DNA of 64,000 bases from Ooceraea biroi (GCF_003672135.1 NC_039509.1:17367495-17431494), one strand, 5' to 3'. Shown: positions 12,602 through 25,318, numbered from the stretch's first letter. The notes: generated by a model from the letters alone, not told the origin. Translations and numbers: made by a program.

Positions 12602-12932
12602 ATTGACACAGACTAGTATCTTGTTACGTAGAACATTACATTTACATTGCATTATTTGCCTATTGTCGAGGAAAACACACGTACACTGCAAACTTCAGTT
12701 TATTTCAACTGTATAACTGCTTTAGACTGCACATAATCGAGATTGAGCGTCAGTTCTATTATCTAAGAATTATCAAGATACCGTGTGCGTTGCGTATATG
12801 AATTAGCGAGAGAGAAAAAAAAGCAAGTTGACTTTTGAGAAGCGAGAACGACGAGAGCAGAACACTTCCTGTTCCTCTAGAATTCGTATTTCGATTGTAC
12901 GTGATTATATCATCAGTCAATGTACATAACAG

Positions 12933-12976
12933 AAGATATATATATATATATATACATATATATACATATATATGTA
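12933..12976. repeat. (TA)n/(CATA)n microsatellite
   Basis: An alternating TA run with CATA interruptions in the FoxK 3' flank. Confidence 0.88.
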
Positions 12977-13404
12977 TACATACGGAGCTTATTTGGTCGT
13001 GAATTATTTCAAAATAATAACAATAGTTACTATATTGTGAAACATCAAATTGCAATAATGTGATGCGATAACGTGTGCCATTCAGCGTTTAGCCGATTTA
13101 CTGAATACGCCAAGAAAGAAAGAAAGAAAAAAAAAGGAAACGCAAATGGGATGCAAATTGAATACAAGTAAAAGTATACGATTGATTTACGATCGATTGA
13201 GATCGACATTGGTTTTATTAGCGAAATGTTTTTCTTTTTGTTTTCACTCTACGACTTGCATCGACTCGATCGAATGCTCCATACTAAAGAGAGATGAAAC
13301 ATAGAATTTTATGATTATCAGTGTAGAGAGGTGCACTTTAAGCTGTCCACGTTGCAAGCAACGGGGAGACGAATAAAGAACTTGATGTGTGTAAGAGAAA
13401 AGTT

Positions 13405-13418
13405 GGGGGGGGGGGGGG
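13405..13418 (+). repeat. 14-base G homopolymer
   Basis: Fourteen consecutive G residues in noncoding sequence about 800 bp after FoxK. Its length may be affected by sequencing error. Confidence 0.8.
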
Positions 13419-14903
13419 AACTTGATGAGCTTTTTCGAAACGTTGATGATTGACGTATGGTCTCTGCTGGAGATTGTTACCAGAGCCAGAGGAAACAAAA
13501 TAGAGCCTTATATTGTTTTTACATTTAATTAGCGTAAGGATTCGCGGTTTCACGATGTGAGGTGGAACTTCAACTCGAAGTGAGATGCAAACGGCTGCAC
13601 ACAGATATTCATATGTTCTATGAATTCAAGGAGTTCCCGTGCGCGCGTCGCGTGCGCTGGTCTTTTTCGGAGGGTCTTTCGGAACCCCTACCGAGGATGT
13701 TTGTCCGGATCTTTGTCATCCCCGAGTCCACTTGAATGGCGATTTTGCGTTACACCATCTAATGATAATACCTGACGGGTGACCAGACGGATGGTTCACC
13801 TAATCTTATCATCTAAAACAGTCTTCTTATTTTTGACATTATAGAAGAAACTGTTTCAGATAAAAGGGGTAAAATTGCTTTCCTTTTTAGCGAGGCCGTT
13901 GGTGGAGGGACGCGTTATCGTTAGTGACGAGACGATGCCAAACTCGTCGATTAATCGTTTCGCGATCGGTTTACTTCTTTCGTGCAATCGTAGCTAGTAA
14001 TTCGCCGACCGTACCTCTAGAACGTCGGCATTAGAGGACGACAAAATATAAACGTAGACTTAAACGAGAAAGGGGAATGAACCATTGGATGGATTTGCGT
14101 TGTAGGAAGGATCGGGGATACACGGTGCAACGGGGGACGAGATGTGTATTTTTTGCACCTTCCGCGGGCGCGAGCGTTTATCTGAAACGTTATTTTTCTA
14201 TAGTTGGAAATATAGCAGTAAAAAGAGGTTTTGGATGATACTGGTAGATGGACTACTCTCTGTACAGTGTTGACGTACATACGTATCATGAGTTACGTGT
14301 GTTACTATTATACATATACGTACATACGTGTGTGGCGAAAAAAAAAATATATATACATATATATGTATATGTATGTGCATATGTATGTATCGCAACAAGA
14401 ATCAATATGTTTGTAGATGTGTGCGTGTATACATACACCGTCGTTCAATATCCTTACACATGTATGTGGGCGTATGTATAATATCGCAATAAAATTAATA
14501 CTACATTGCAAATCTCCATTACGTTGAGTTTCTCTTGCGCCTTATTGTGTGACTTTCCACGATTTCGCACTCTTTCTCCGTCTCTTATTTCGCACTTTCC
14601 GAGCAACGTTAGCGCTGACGTTAGACTCTGATTTCATTTACTCGTCGTAAGCAACATTTGCCATGACGCTGAGACGATATAGAACCGTTCCTCGCCGTGT
14701 CTGCGTCGTGGGAGATTGAGCTCGCCGAGATTCATCATCATGTTAAATCTCGATTCTTGCTTGAGGAATTCTAAGCATCATCGATTAATCGACCGGGTCA
14801 TCTTCCGACCACGTTATGCTCTGCTTGGCTTATCATTCTCCTTTTAATATTTTTTAATATTTTTTTAAGTGTAAAAATAGTTGCGCTTCCACGTCAAGCA
14901 AGT

Positions 14904-15060
14904 AAAGCGAATTCTACAGTGAGAAAGGTATAAAATTTAAGCTTTAAAATTTAATTGACTAATCGCGATTTCTTTTCTCACGCCCGACTGTGATTGGTCC
15001 ATTTCTTACAGCTTAAATTTAAAGTTTTGTCTTTTAAATTCTCATTGTAGAAAGCGCTTT
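14904..15060. mobile_element. MITE-like inverted-repeat element upstream of GCP6
   Basis: The left end reads AAAGCGAATTCTACAGTGAG and the right end is its near reverse complement (CTCATTGTAGAAAGCGCTTT). Further matching AT-rich arms (AAATTTAAGCTTTAAAATTT-like) surround a non-repetitive core of about 60 bp. The size of about 157 bp and the absence of an ORF fit a non-autonomous DNA element. No clear target-site duplication is visible. It ends about 200 bp before the GCP6 start codon. Confidence 0.5.
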
Positions 15061-15260
15061 TGAAATCTCGTCGTTCTGCCGACTTCACCAGCAGGTGTCA
15101 CTGCGATCTCTATGCGCGCGCGAGTCGCATTGTTGTGGTCCAGCCAGTTATGGCCGACTATGGTGGACTATGGCATGCTATGGCACTATGAGACTGTTCG
15201 TTATTTCTCGCGACTCGTCGCAACGTTCGATTAACAATCGCTTGAAGGAGTACTTCGATC

Positions 15261-18200
15261 ATGGATCCAGGAGAACGGAGAGATGCTAATGTTTACGACC
15301 TCGTGACGCGACTGATCGAGCACACGTTGCGGAGGAATCGGCTCTCGGAGAACGGGAACTCCTACGTGCCACCCAAGAGCGATCTTAAAATAGTGAGGCG
15401 TCTCCGCTCGAAGGCCTACGAGATATTGTTGAACAAGAGCGGCAAGGTGTATGAGCGAGGTACGTTTACACTTGGAGTGCTCCTAGTGATGGACACTTTG
15501 AATGAGTGGAATAAAGTACACCAAGCTCTACATGGGTGTCTTGTCAAACGTCAACATTTTGTCAAGTAAGCTGCAACGTATTACAGAGAATGCAGGAAAT
15601 TCTGAGATTGATCCCTTGGTGGTGGTACTGAAACACACCTTTGTGTTAAAATTGTCCCTGAGGCGCGTATTGGAGGCGGAGAAGTTAGAAAATTTGGTAA
15701 ACGAGCTGTACGGTCAGGAGACCACTAACGCTGAGACTGTGATCCATTCCATTTTACGACTGCTGATAGAGCTTAAGAATTTTCAGGGTGACAAAGAACC
15801 TGCGTTGGTACTTATCTCCTTTAATATTGATTTAACGTTTGATTAATGATTTCTCAAGGTTCTTGGAACTTTAAGAAACTTATGCTAATGCTAATTGTGC
15901 TAGGATGTATTTCACTATGGGAAAGCCAATCCCTTCTTGCCTGAGGATGTTACACCTAGAAGTGGTGTGCCAATGTTTCAAACATATCCCATGGAATCCT
16001 TCATCTTGCCGGAAAAATTTGAAGCCATGTTGGGCATTCGTAGGAGATATGCTAGTCGAGATGTGTCAGCTAACTTTATTAGTAGAGTGTCTTTCGAAAA
16101 TCAGCATGTATCCAAGGCCATACTGGGAATCGAGACCATTAGGTATGGTAGTGTTATACTTGCTGCGTCTATTAGAGATTTCTTTGTATAATATCTGTAT
16201 GTTATAAATAAATAAATGTTATTTTAGGTATAATAATGCTGTTAACAAAGTTCCTTGCATATCAAATGGTACTGATAACACAACAAAACAATGTAACATG
16301 ATTGTCCCCTTTTTAACTCACCTCATGGTAAGACTACATGCGACACAGTTATACAATTTTTTCTGAAGTTTGTATCTCTTAATAAACTGCGGTTCCTTTC
16401 AGATTGAACAGACAAACAAGTTATATTTATCTACCCAGAGGTTTATGTCAAACACAGTTTTACCTTGCGGCTGGGCAAAGTCCTTAGATAATCAAATAGA
16501 AAATCAGGATCATTTGCACGTTGTGCCTAACGACTCCAATCACAATTCCGCGAGCGAATCAAAATGCGTTAGAGACAACGTTAATTTAGTATGGGAAAAA
16601 GTACAATCGTCTCTCTCCAGTGATTGTCTCTCAAAGTTGCGAACGTGGGAGTGTCTCGGAATTCTGGAGTCTTCCAAACAGTCGTTATTCGTCACCGATC
16701 TGCCGGAGACAGCGTTGCACTTAACGAGGATAAGACAGACAAGTATTTTATCACTGCTGCCAAAGAAGGTAAAAGAGGGCAACGGTTTGCGGGAGCATAT
16801 TGTTACAAAAATGATTGTACTTTTTGTGTTACAGGCGATGCATTCCGTGTCTTTAACGCGAGAGGTTTCACCTGAAAAATTCTTGTCAGACGTCAAGTTG
16901 TTGCTGTTCGGCATAGACTCGAACTGTTTTAAGCACGACCTCATGGTATGAATTTAACATACGACACCATTGCGAGTGTCTTGGCGATGATCTGTAACAG
17001 ATTTTCTCTTGTATTCTCAGTTAGGATTTAGATTAGACGAGAACGTTACTGTGCGCGGTGTAAATTCGGAGACGCTGAGAGCCACCTGCGTGCAGGCGAT
17101 TCAGTGGGGAAATAATTTTTGGTCCCTCTCGCGTCTTGTCACGCCCGATCCGCAAACCGGTAAATTGCAGCAGGACGGTCTCATATTCAAGGTACGTACA
17201 TTCGTCCGCGGTACAACGTATGTCACTTTGTTATCATGCGATATAATTGTACAGGCAATGTGCGCCAACGTGAAAGAATTGCTCTTGTACTATCGCTCGG
17301 CGTTACAAAGAATCGTCGACCAACATGAATCCCACGGATTGTTAAGTGTACTGAAAAAGGTTCGTCCTCTGGCCCACCTGATCGTTGAGGTCGCACGGCT
17401 GTGCGATTACAGCAAGCACAGTCAATGTACCCTGAACGGAGGCAGCGCAATTTTGACGCATATTTACAAGGAGGTGACCAAAGTCACCAATCCGAAGGTC
17501 GCGCTGGTGTTGTATTCGATATTAAAGTCGTGCTGCGAAGTCTACTTTCGGTGAGATATCGATTCGTCCCCTCATTCTTCGTAAGAACGCAAACGTCTGA
17601 TACTGATTGAGTTAATCACCTTCGCAGGTTACTGCAAAATTGGTTGTTCGAAGGAACATGCGATGACGTTTATGGAGAATTTATGATTCAGGCGCAGTCT
17701 CAGAATCTGCGGAAGAGAGGACGTAAGTTCTGGACGGAGAGTTTTGCGATTGACAAGGAGTCGGTACCCGGCTTCTTGTCCGAGTTGTCCGAGTCGATAT
17801 TGCAGTGTGGAAAAACGCTACGGCTCCTGAAGATTTGTAATCCCAAGGTTATTTCTTATTATCGGAAATTGTTATTTTTTTATCAATTTTACTCTGAGCT
17901 TATAAAAAAGAATCCTGCAACGTTCGTCGTGTCGCTTTAGAATCCTGTGTGCAATGTGTCTGTCAACGCTCAGCCGGAAATAAAGGTTTGCCTGAGCGTG
18001 TCGATGCTGCGAGAGCAGCTCTTGAGGTGTCAGGAGTACGAAGGTAAATGCGAGGCGGCACTGGGACCAATCGTGTCTCTTTTATCCGCGATACAAGACG
18101 AGAAGAAAGCCGAGAAGGAGAGGGCCGAGCTCGTGATACGCGCGCAACAGGAAACATTATCAAGGATTACTAGTAATAATCTTGTATTTCCAGTTTTTAC

Positions 18201-21122
18201 CGCGCAAACAAAAACACACATTTCACGCATTTTCTTATATTTAGAACAACGTGAAGAGCTTATCCTGAAGACCGCGCAAACTAAGCGAGAATTATTGCAA
18301 GAATTGAAACACCAGGCGGAGGAAAGTGCCTTGTATAAAGAAAAGGAGAAGGAGCTTGAGATCCTAGCTGACAAATTATTACTCGAGAAGATCAATCGGG
18401 AGCAGGAAGAGATGCGCGAGCAACAACGGGCAGAGCGGTGAGATTCGATACTTCGGATACGAATTACCGGGGAATGATCTTTGCGAGTTTCAATGAAACA
18501 TTTACGATATTAATCGTCCTTATTACTTATTCCAGGGAACAAATTTTAAACTACTACGACAAATTAGCTGCCGACATAGAGAGCAATCGAATGCGATCCA
18601 ATTGGCGAAAGGCGAGGATGAATCACTTTGAAAGACGAATAGAGTTTCTCGAATTTATGAAAAGGCAGGATAGAGAGATGTCCGAGAATATCGCCACGCC
18701 GAATTCAAACGAAAATCTAGTTGATGCTGACGTACAAGATATGAAAAGGCACGATAGAGAGACGTCCGAGAATATCGCCACACCGAATTCAAATGAAAAT
18801 CTAGTTGACACTGACGCACAAAATATTCCTCTCTCACCCAGCATGGATATGTCCACGCGCGAAGTGGAAGCTGCATCTAGTCAAGACGAGAACAGCAACT
18901 TTGCGGAAAATGTAGTAACAGACGTAGATGCAACGGATTCTAATCGGAACGAGTCTAAGGAACATTTAACGATTACTGAAAGTGTGAGCTCTGAAAGTTT
19001 CGAAAGTTGTAATTCTGATAAGGACGTTGCATCGAATAAGGAAGTCACGACGAGTAAAGATTCTCCCATGACAGCGGATACGCAGAACGCACACCCGCCG
19101 CCGCAAGAATCATTACCGTTGAATTACATTTACAAGAAGAACAACGAGAGAAGCAATCTGCAAGACTTCCTGCGCGAGGAAGCGATGAAAAAGACTTCCG
19201 CCATTATGAACATTGCTAGCAAACAATTAACTTCGCTCGATACTTGTTTGAATAATGTCGTCAGTTTGGAAGACGACGATATAACGAAGAAAATTATCGG
19301 TACTATGCAGAGGCCTAAGTCCTTAGCTATCGGCAGGGTAGATAACATGACCGCGGCGCAAGCGAATAAACTCAAAGTCTTGTTGCAAGAGTACGGCACA
19401 ACTCCGAATAATAATGAGTTTAGCATGTTTCCCAATAAACGGGAGATTATCAATCGCACAAATGTAAACGGCAATAACCAGCCTTTAATCGATGCAATCG
19501 TGCGTGGACCAATAGATAACGAAGAATGCTCGAACAAGACTAATAGCGCGGATAGTAAGGCGCAAGAGTCAACATTGAGTAACGCACAACAGCAAAATAA
19601 TATAGACACGCCAATGTCTTGCACGACCGACAATCTTACCACGCTATCGCTTCACACCCCATTGTCGCAGATACCAAACAGCGATGATATATTCGCTTTG
19701 AATGCCGGCCAGGAAGTGTCATCTTTATCTGACACAGGGAAATCGATCACGGAGGAGACGTGTCTTGAGTCTCCGACAATTTCAGGCAATTTCAAGCTAC
19801 CGAGCTTGTTCGGCGTCAGCCCCGACGCGAGATCGTCAGTCGCGTCGTCGTACCTGACCATAGCCGACGTCGAGATGATTGATCACACCTCGCTTCAGGT
19901 GTACTTGGAGAAGTCCGTCATCATTCCGCTGCAGATACAGACGCGGCTGATCAACCACGCGATCATCAAGTACCTGCTGAACGAGCACAACATGCTCTCG
20001 CACCTGCACAGCCTACGTAGTTACTTTTTCCTGTTGAACGGCGAATTCGCCAAGAGCCTGACGGACTCGCTCTACTCCCGCCTGTACACGATATCCGCGC
20101 CGATCGAGCTCTTCAATTCTGCCACTCTCACGAACCTCTTGGAGAAGGCGCTAATGAACTCGTTCAGTAACAATTACGCCAACGCGGAGCTCTTGAGTCT
20201 TTCTGCCATTGACAAACCATGCCAGTTATACGTGAGTAAAGCTTGACCGGATGTTCTTCGACTGCTAGTACGTGATACTTGATTCACGTGATTTTTTTTG
20301 CCGCAGATTTCAGATCCAAATGTGCTGGAATGCCTTTGCCTCAATTACAAGATATCGTGGCCGTTGAATATAATCTTTGATGATACGATGATGCTGCAGT
20401 ACAGCAAGGTATTCAAGTTCTTGATAATGACCGGCAGAATGGCGTGGGTGCTGCAGGAAGATTTCAATATAATGAAGGTGGAGCGGGACGCAATTAATTC
20501 GCACCAATATCACAAGGTAAACCGTCAGCGGCTGCATTAGAGAAAAATTACGAAATTATCGCTATCCGCTTTGCTATCCACAGCTGCAGCTGTACAGGCA
20601 TTCCATGACCCAGTTCATGAACGCACTGCACAATTATCTGACGTGCAGCGTGTTGCACGCGAGCTGGAACGAATTTGAGAAGGATCTGCAGAACTGTCGG
20701 ACGATAGACCAGATCTATCTCTCACACATGAATTATATCAAGAGAATACTTTCAAGGTAGACTTTTTTTACGCACCCTTGTCCGAAACTGCGTACTCACG
20801 TTTCGATTTAATTTTCAGATGTATGCTCAACGCGCGCGGTGAAAAGATGCGCACGTGCTTGATCAATATCTTTAAGATCATACTGAAATTCCATAATCGC
20901 TTGAGATCGCAAGCCTGGACTCCAGGCTGCGACGCTGGTCAGTACGGTCATCCGAATTTTAAGAGCTTGGAACAGATGTACCAATCGTTCTGCGAGTGGC
21001 GGACGTACATGGCACACGTGGCGCACAAACTGGCTACTAGCGGCTATCAGCCACACCTAACACACTTTCTCAACGCTTTGAATATAAACGACCTGTACGA
21101 CTTAACGACGAAGCAACAGTGA
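15261..21122 (+). CDS. TUBGCP6: Gamma-tubulin complex component 6 (GCP6/TUBGCP6, Drosophila Grip163)
   Basis: Modelled exons: 15261-15459, about 15587-15807, 15904-16142, 16228-16327, 16403-16768, 16835-16945, 17021-17191, 17255-17550, 17628-17847, 17941-18172, 18245-18437, 18536-20231, 20307-20516, 20584-20756 and 20819-21122, giving roughly 1,580 aa. The first intron is uncertain (15447-15516 is an alternative). GRIP1-type sequence includes DDVYGEFMIQ and CGKTLRLLKICNPK. A Glu/Lys-rich coiled coil follows, then a long acidic Ser/Asn-rich insert in exon 18536-20231. The C-terminal GRIP2 domain includes YKISWPLNIIFDD and ends with GYQPHLTHFLNALNINDLYD, which matches GCP6 rather than GCP2-5. 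In known homologues GCP6 is a lateral-cap subunit of the gamma-tubulin ring complex that nucleates microtubules at centrosomes. The insert holds a 28-residue tandem duplication. Confidence 0.9.
18657..18824 (+). repeat. 84-bp tandem duplication inside the GCP6 insert
   Basis: Two adjacent 84-bp copies (18657-18740 and 18741-18824) encode 28-residue units starting MKRQDREMSENIATPNSNEN and MKRHDRETSENIATPNSNEN. They differ at a handful of bases and keep the reading frame, so this is a recent in-frame duplication in the disordered region after the coiled coil. Confidence 0.92.
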
Positions 21123-21298
21123 CGCGACAGTGATAATTAAGTTCCATCATTAAGTTCATTCACGTCTTCTTCCATGTATATATATATATCGGTGTTCCGA
21201 CATAATGTAACACGCGAGTTGTCTTTCTTTCTTACGAGTTACGCTCTCTGTTAAACAATAATTTAGTTTTCGAGAATGCTTCTTTTTTTTTATACGTA

Positions 21299-21304
21299 TT
21301 TATT
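21299..21304 (-). terminator. Candidate polyadenylation signal of IARS2
   Basis: AATAAA on the minus strand (TTTATT on plus), about 40 nt beyond the IARS2 stop codon. Well placed for a short 3'UTR. Confidence 0.5.
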
Positions 21305-21331
21305 TAGCAAAATGAGTGACGAGCGCCTAGA

Positions 21332-21337
21332 AATAAA
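21332..21337 (+). terminator. Candidate polyadenylation signal of GCP6
   Basis: AATAAA on the plus strand, 210 nt after the GCP6 stop codon and 5 nt before the last base of the opposing IARS2 stop codon (21343-21345). If used, the GCP6 transcript would run into the IARS2 coding end. Confidence 0.5.
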
Positions 21338-21342
21338 ATTGC

Positions 21343-24300
21343 TTACACAGACATCGATGATACATTTGCTACATCGAGAACCTTAACGCAACGACTGCAC
21401 AATCTGTTTTCTAGCTCGGGATGCCTTCTACACCTTTGGCATAGCAACTTTTCGGTATTGTGCAACTCGATCTGTATCTCGGTTGTCGCGGACGATTTCA
21501 CCAGCGTGATCGCCGAGAGTTGTAAAATCTCACATAATTCTGACGTGGAAGATTCCTCATCTCTCTGAAGTATCTGTAAAGGTGAGCGAAGATTCGATTT
21601 TGTTAGAATTACAATGATTTATATAAATTTAAAAACTGAATGTCTTACCGAGAGCGAGCTGTAGTCATCTTCGGGAGCGGTTACGATGCCCGACAATTCC
21701 CATGTATTACGATCGGCCAGCGTGTTGACTCTGTTTCTCAAGTTCAAGGCGGTCTGCACGTGTTCAGCAATTTCCGGCTGATACCAATTCTCTGGCACTT
21801 TGTACTCCGTATGATATAATGGCACTGACGCTGTAAGGCGCAATTTATCGATAACGATAAACCAGTGCAGGAGGCACTTCTTCTTCAAAACGATCATCAC
21901 TTACCCAAGTTTTCAGGATGGTGTAGCCACACCTCCTCCGCCAAGTGCGGGACAATCGGCGCGATAGACCTCGTGAGCACGGTCAGGACTTCGCGCGTTA
22001 CCTCTACCGCGGCCAGACGTGTCGGCGATGCCGCTTCGTCGCAGTAAAGCCTGTCTTTGATCAAGTGACAATACTCGGCCGATACGACGTTCGCCAGATA
22101 ATGCGTTATCCGCTTGCACAATTGATGATACAAGTAATTGTCGTACAAGGATTGGATCTAAGAGACAAAGAATTGGTATTAAAAATGGCGTGGAGTTTTC
22201 TTCCCGTTTTCCTCGAATGTATTAATACATCTCTTGGGTATAATTACGTTCTTATTGTACTGATGCAAAGAATGTAGCATGTACTTGTCGAGGTAGAAAT
22301 ATTCCGGCTCGACCGTGATTCCCTCACAGTACGGGTGCAAGGCGCCCAGCAGGAAGCGTAAGATCATGCGCAATTTTTGTACAGACTCGTGACTCTCGCG
22401 TAACAGCGCCGTCGTGACGGGGACCTGAGTGTGCAGGCAGCCATGGCTAGCCACCCACCACCTGTCGATTTCGCTTTCCATTAACTATTTCATCGGCTTG
22501 TAACTGAACAGGTATTTTAATTATCACGGATAATTGACCTGAGAGTGTCGACGCCGTACGCTGGATTTTTGTTGGGGTTTTCTTCACCCTTCGTGATCAG
22601 TTCGGGATTCACGACATTACCAACCGACTTCGACATCTTCGCTGCCTTATCGTCGACGATAAACCCGTGTACGAACAGTGAGCTTCAAAGAGAACGGTTT
22701 AAGTGAAATATCTCTGTCTGTGTGTCTATCGCTCTTTTAAGTGATTACTTAATTTCACACGTTGCACAAGCTACCTGTAAGGAGAACATTCTTGGAGAGC
22801 GATGGATGTTAGTAATGATGACTGAAACCAACCGCCAAATTGATCTATTCCCTCTAAATACAAATCGGCTTTGCACTTCGGCAAAACGGCCGACCACGAG
22901 AGACCGCTATCCAGCCAGATATCCATGATATCCTTCAAGAAATGTAGTCGTGCATTTTGCAGTCATGCATTACTGACATTCGGCAAAATCAGTAAGGAAT
23001 CAACAATTCGTACGTACATTCCCTCTCTCCCAGCCGTCTGCATCGTTCAATTCCTGCCGAAGCTCGCGGCCGATCAATTTCTCGATCGGTAGCTCCCACC
23101 AGTAATCGGGACCGTGTCGCTCCATCAGTTTGCACAATCTGTCGACCAGTTTTCTGCAAGCAGGAGGTGCGTGCAGACTCCGCTCTCGCCACGGAATTAA
23201 TTAATCATGAAATTCGAGTCACCTGCTCGTGTACGTGTCGCCAGTTTGCTTATTGTACAACACCGGTATCGGCGTTCCCCAGGCACGTTGTCGGGAGATG
23301 CACCAATACGGTCGCTGCTTGATTTGAGCAAGCAACGCGTTCAAATGCGTTTCTTGCTCGTTCTGCTTCGGGTACACGCTCAGGTTCGCGATGCTGTCCT
23401 TGTATGAGGAAAACAGAAATGAATGAACACAGTAACAGGTCTGCTTCGGAAGAATCCAGCCGACTTACGATCGCTTTCTGCCTGATGGACCCGATGTCTA
23501 TGAACCATTGGTGACTCGCGCGGATGATCACGGGCTTCTTCGTTCGCCAGTCGTACGGATAACTGTGGACAGTTGTGTCGAGATGCACCACGTCCGCACC
23601 GATGTGATCCAAGACCCTGTTGCCGCCGTCGGTTAACACGTCTAAGCCAGCAAACCGGTCGCCTGCTTCTTTGGTAAAGCATCCATCCTCGTCTATGAAG
23701 GATAACTACAATATTAATTATTAATATTAATATTAAATTATGCGATTCGAATGAGAGATTAAAAGTGAGAATTAATCAGATGAATGATGGCTCACTACTG
23801 GTATGTCGTTTTCGAGCGCAATGAGAAAGTCGTCTGGACCGTGAGCGGGTGCCGTGTGAACCAATCCGGTGCCGACCTTGACCGTGACGTGCTTTCCGAA
23901 TAAAAATGGCAAACGTTCCTTAGTGACGGGATGGAGGTACTTGGCTTCGGTCAAATCCTGCCCTGTCATTAAATCATCTTTTGTAGTTCACATACTCGTA
24001 CGCGTGAAACATGTAAACAGCTGGATGCTACCTTCGATGGTCGTAAGAATTTTTAGCGGTCCAATCTTCCTCTCAACGTCTGCTAAGCACTCCTGTGCGA
24101 GGATGTATCGATTCCCGGAGTTATCCTCCACAACGCAATAGGGGATGTGGGAAAACGCTATAGCCTGATTAGCTATTAACGACCATGGGGTCGTGGTCCA
24201 GATCAGAGCATAGAGCGGTCTATCTTCCAGGTTTCTCAATTTCGAGGGCAACGTGTCGAGTTGCATGCGGATGATGACGCTCTTGCTCTGATGGAATTCG

Positions 24301-25318
24301 TTATACTCCAATTCAGACTCTGCTAATGCTGTTCTGCGATCATCAGAGGAAAGAGCTTCCGTGAAAATGTTTTTCAAGGGCTACAAAAACTTCCTTGGAA
24401 TCGATGCACGAACAATAGCAGTTGGACTGTACCTGGAAGAGGGCGACCAATGCACCGGCTTGAAGGCCCGGAATATGAGCCCCTTCTGGTGCAAGTTTAC
24501 AAACTGCTGCAACTGATTCTTTACGTACGACGTGTGATTCGTGAAGTAACATCCCGACTCGCTCCAGTCAGCCGTGAGACCCCACGACATAAAGACCTGC
24601 CTCTGCTTCGCTACAGCGTCACTCGCGTATTTTCTAGCTACAATACAAAGGAATGTCAGAGCGATGTAGACCAAGCGTGACACTTGTCTGTTGTGACATA
24701 CCTTTCTGTCGAATTTCTAGTGGGCTAACGCCTTTCGCGTTACTGATTACTTTTTGCTCAATCGGTAAGCCGTGACAATCCCAACCTGGGACATAATGCA
24801 CCCTTCTACCTGTTATGATTTTGCTGCGTAGGGTGATGTCCTTAAGGATCTGAGGGTGAATAAAAGATGCTTTCCGTAAATATCCATGCAACGAAGAACC
24901 ATTAACTTAGAATCCTTTTGTATATACTAACCTTATTGAGAGCATGGCCCATATGGGGCTCGCCGTTAGCGTACGGTGGTCCATCATGCAAAACGAAATC
25001 CGGCTCTGGAAGATGTTTTCTCTGCCAGTTGTATAATTCCAGGAAGCCACATTTCTATTGTGGCAGCATATTATTATTGTTCGTACCGATTCGTGAAGTT
25101 ACATATTAATAATTAAAATTAGTAAATGTAAGGTTTAGCTCACAATAGAGGCTCACTTCTATTAAATACTTATCCATCTCCACTCTTTTCTTGCCGCTGT
25201 GTCGCGCCGGGAAATTGGTTTGCGGTAGTAACACGGTCTTCGTGTAGTTCTGTTTCGCGGCTGTCTTTATGCCCCTTGCCAGCCACCACGCGTGACAAAA
25301 TTCTGCGTAAGTGCGCAT
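21343..25318 (-). CDS. IARS2: Mitochondrial isoleucyl-tRNA synthetase
   Basis: Fifteen exons on the minus strand (25318-25157, 25054-24932, 24849-24702, 24637-24433, 24333-24032, 23977-23796, 23705-23469, 23398-23223, 23153-23018, 22932-22775, 22682-22539, 22461-22248, 22157-21905, 21830-21649, 21573-21343), all in phase, encode about 950 aa. It charges tRNA-Ile with isoleucine in mitochondria. Class I motifs are visible: HMGH (88-91), WDCHGLPIE (118-126), editing-domain WTTTPW and GTGLVHTAPAHG, RPYWCISRQRAWGTPIP, and KMSKS (625-629). The C-terminus has a CxxC...CxxC zinc site (919, 922, 933, 936), as in bacterial and mitochondrial IleRS. The N-terminus MRTYAEFCHAWWLARGIKTA is basic and aromatic, fitting a mitochondrial presequence. 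The ATG at 25318 is chosen because a probable 5'UTR intron acceptor lies just upstream. Confidence 0.93.

Larger units (their letters stand above)
12602..15260. other. FoxK 3' flank and GCP6 upstream region
   Basis: No coding sequence is supported. It contains a TA/CATA microsatellite (about 12933-12976), a 14-base G homopolymer (13405-13418), an AT/CATA run near 14347-14395 that yields spurious ORFs, and an inverted-repeat element at 14904-15060. Possible FoxK polyadenylation signals (for example AATAAA at 13372-13377) are present but unproven. Confidence 0.6.

Noticed and set aside
14198..14511. Tyr/His/Ile-rich ORFs on both strands at 14.2-14.5 kb
   Set aside because: Translated TA/CATA/GTA microsatellite.
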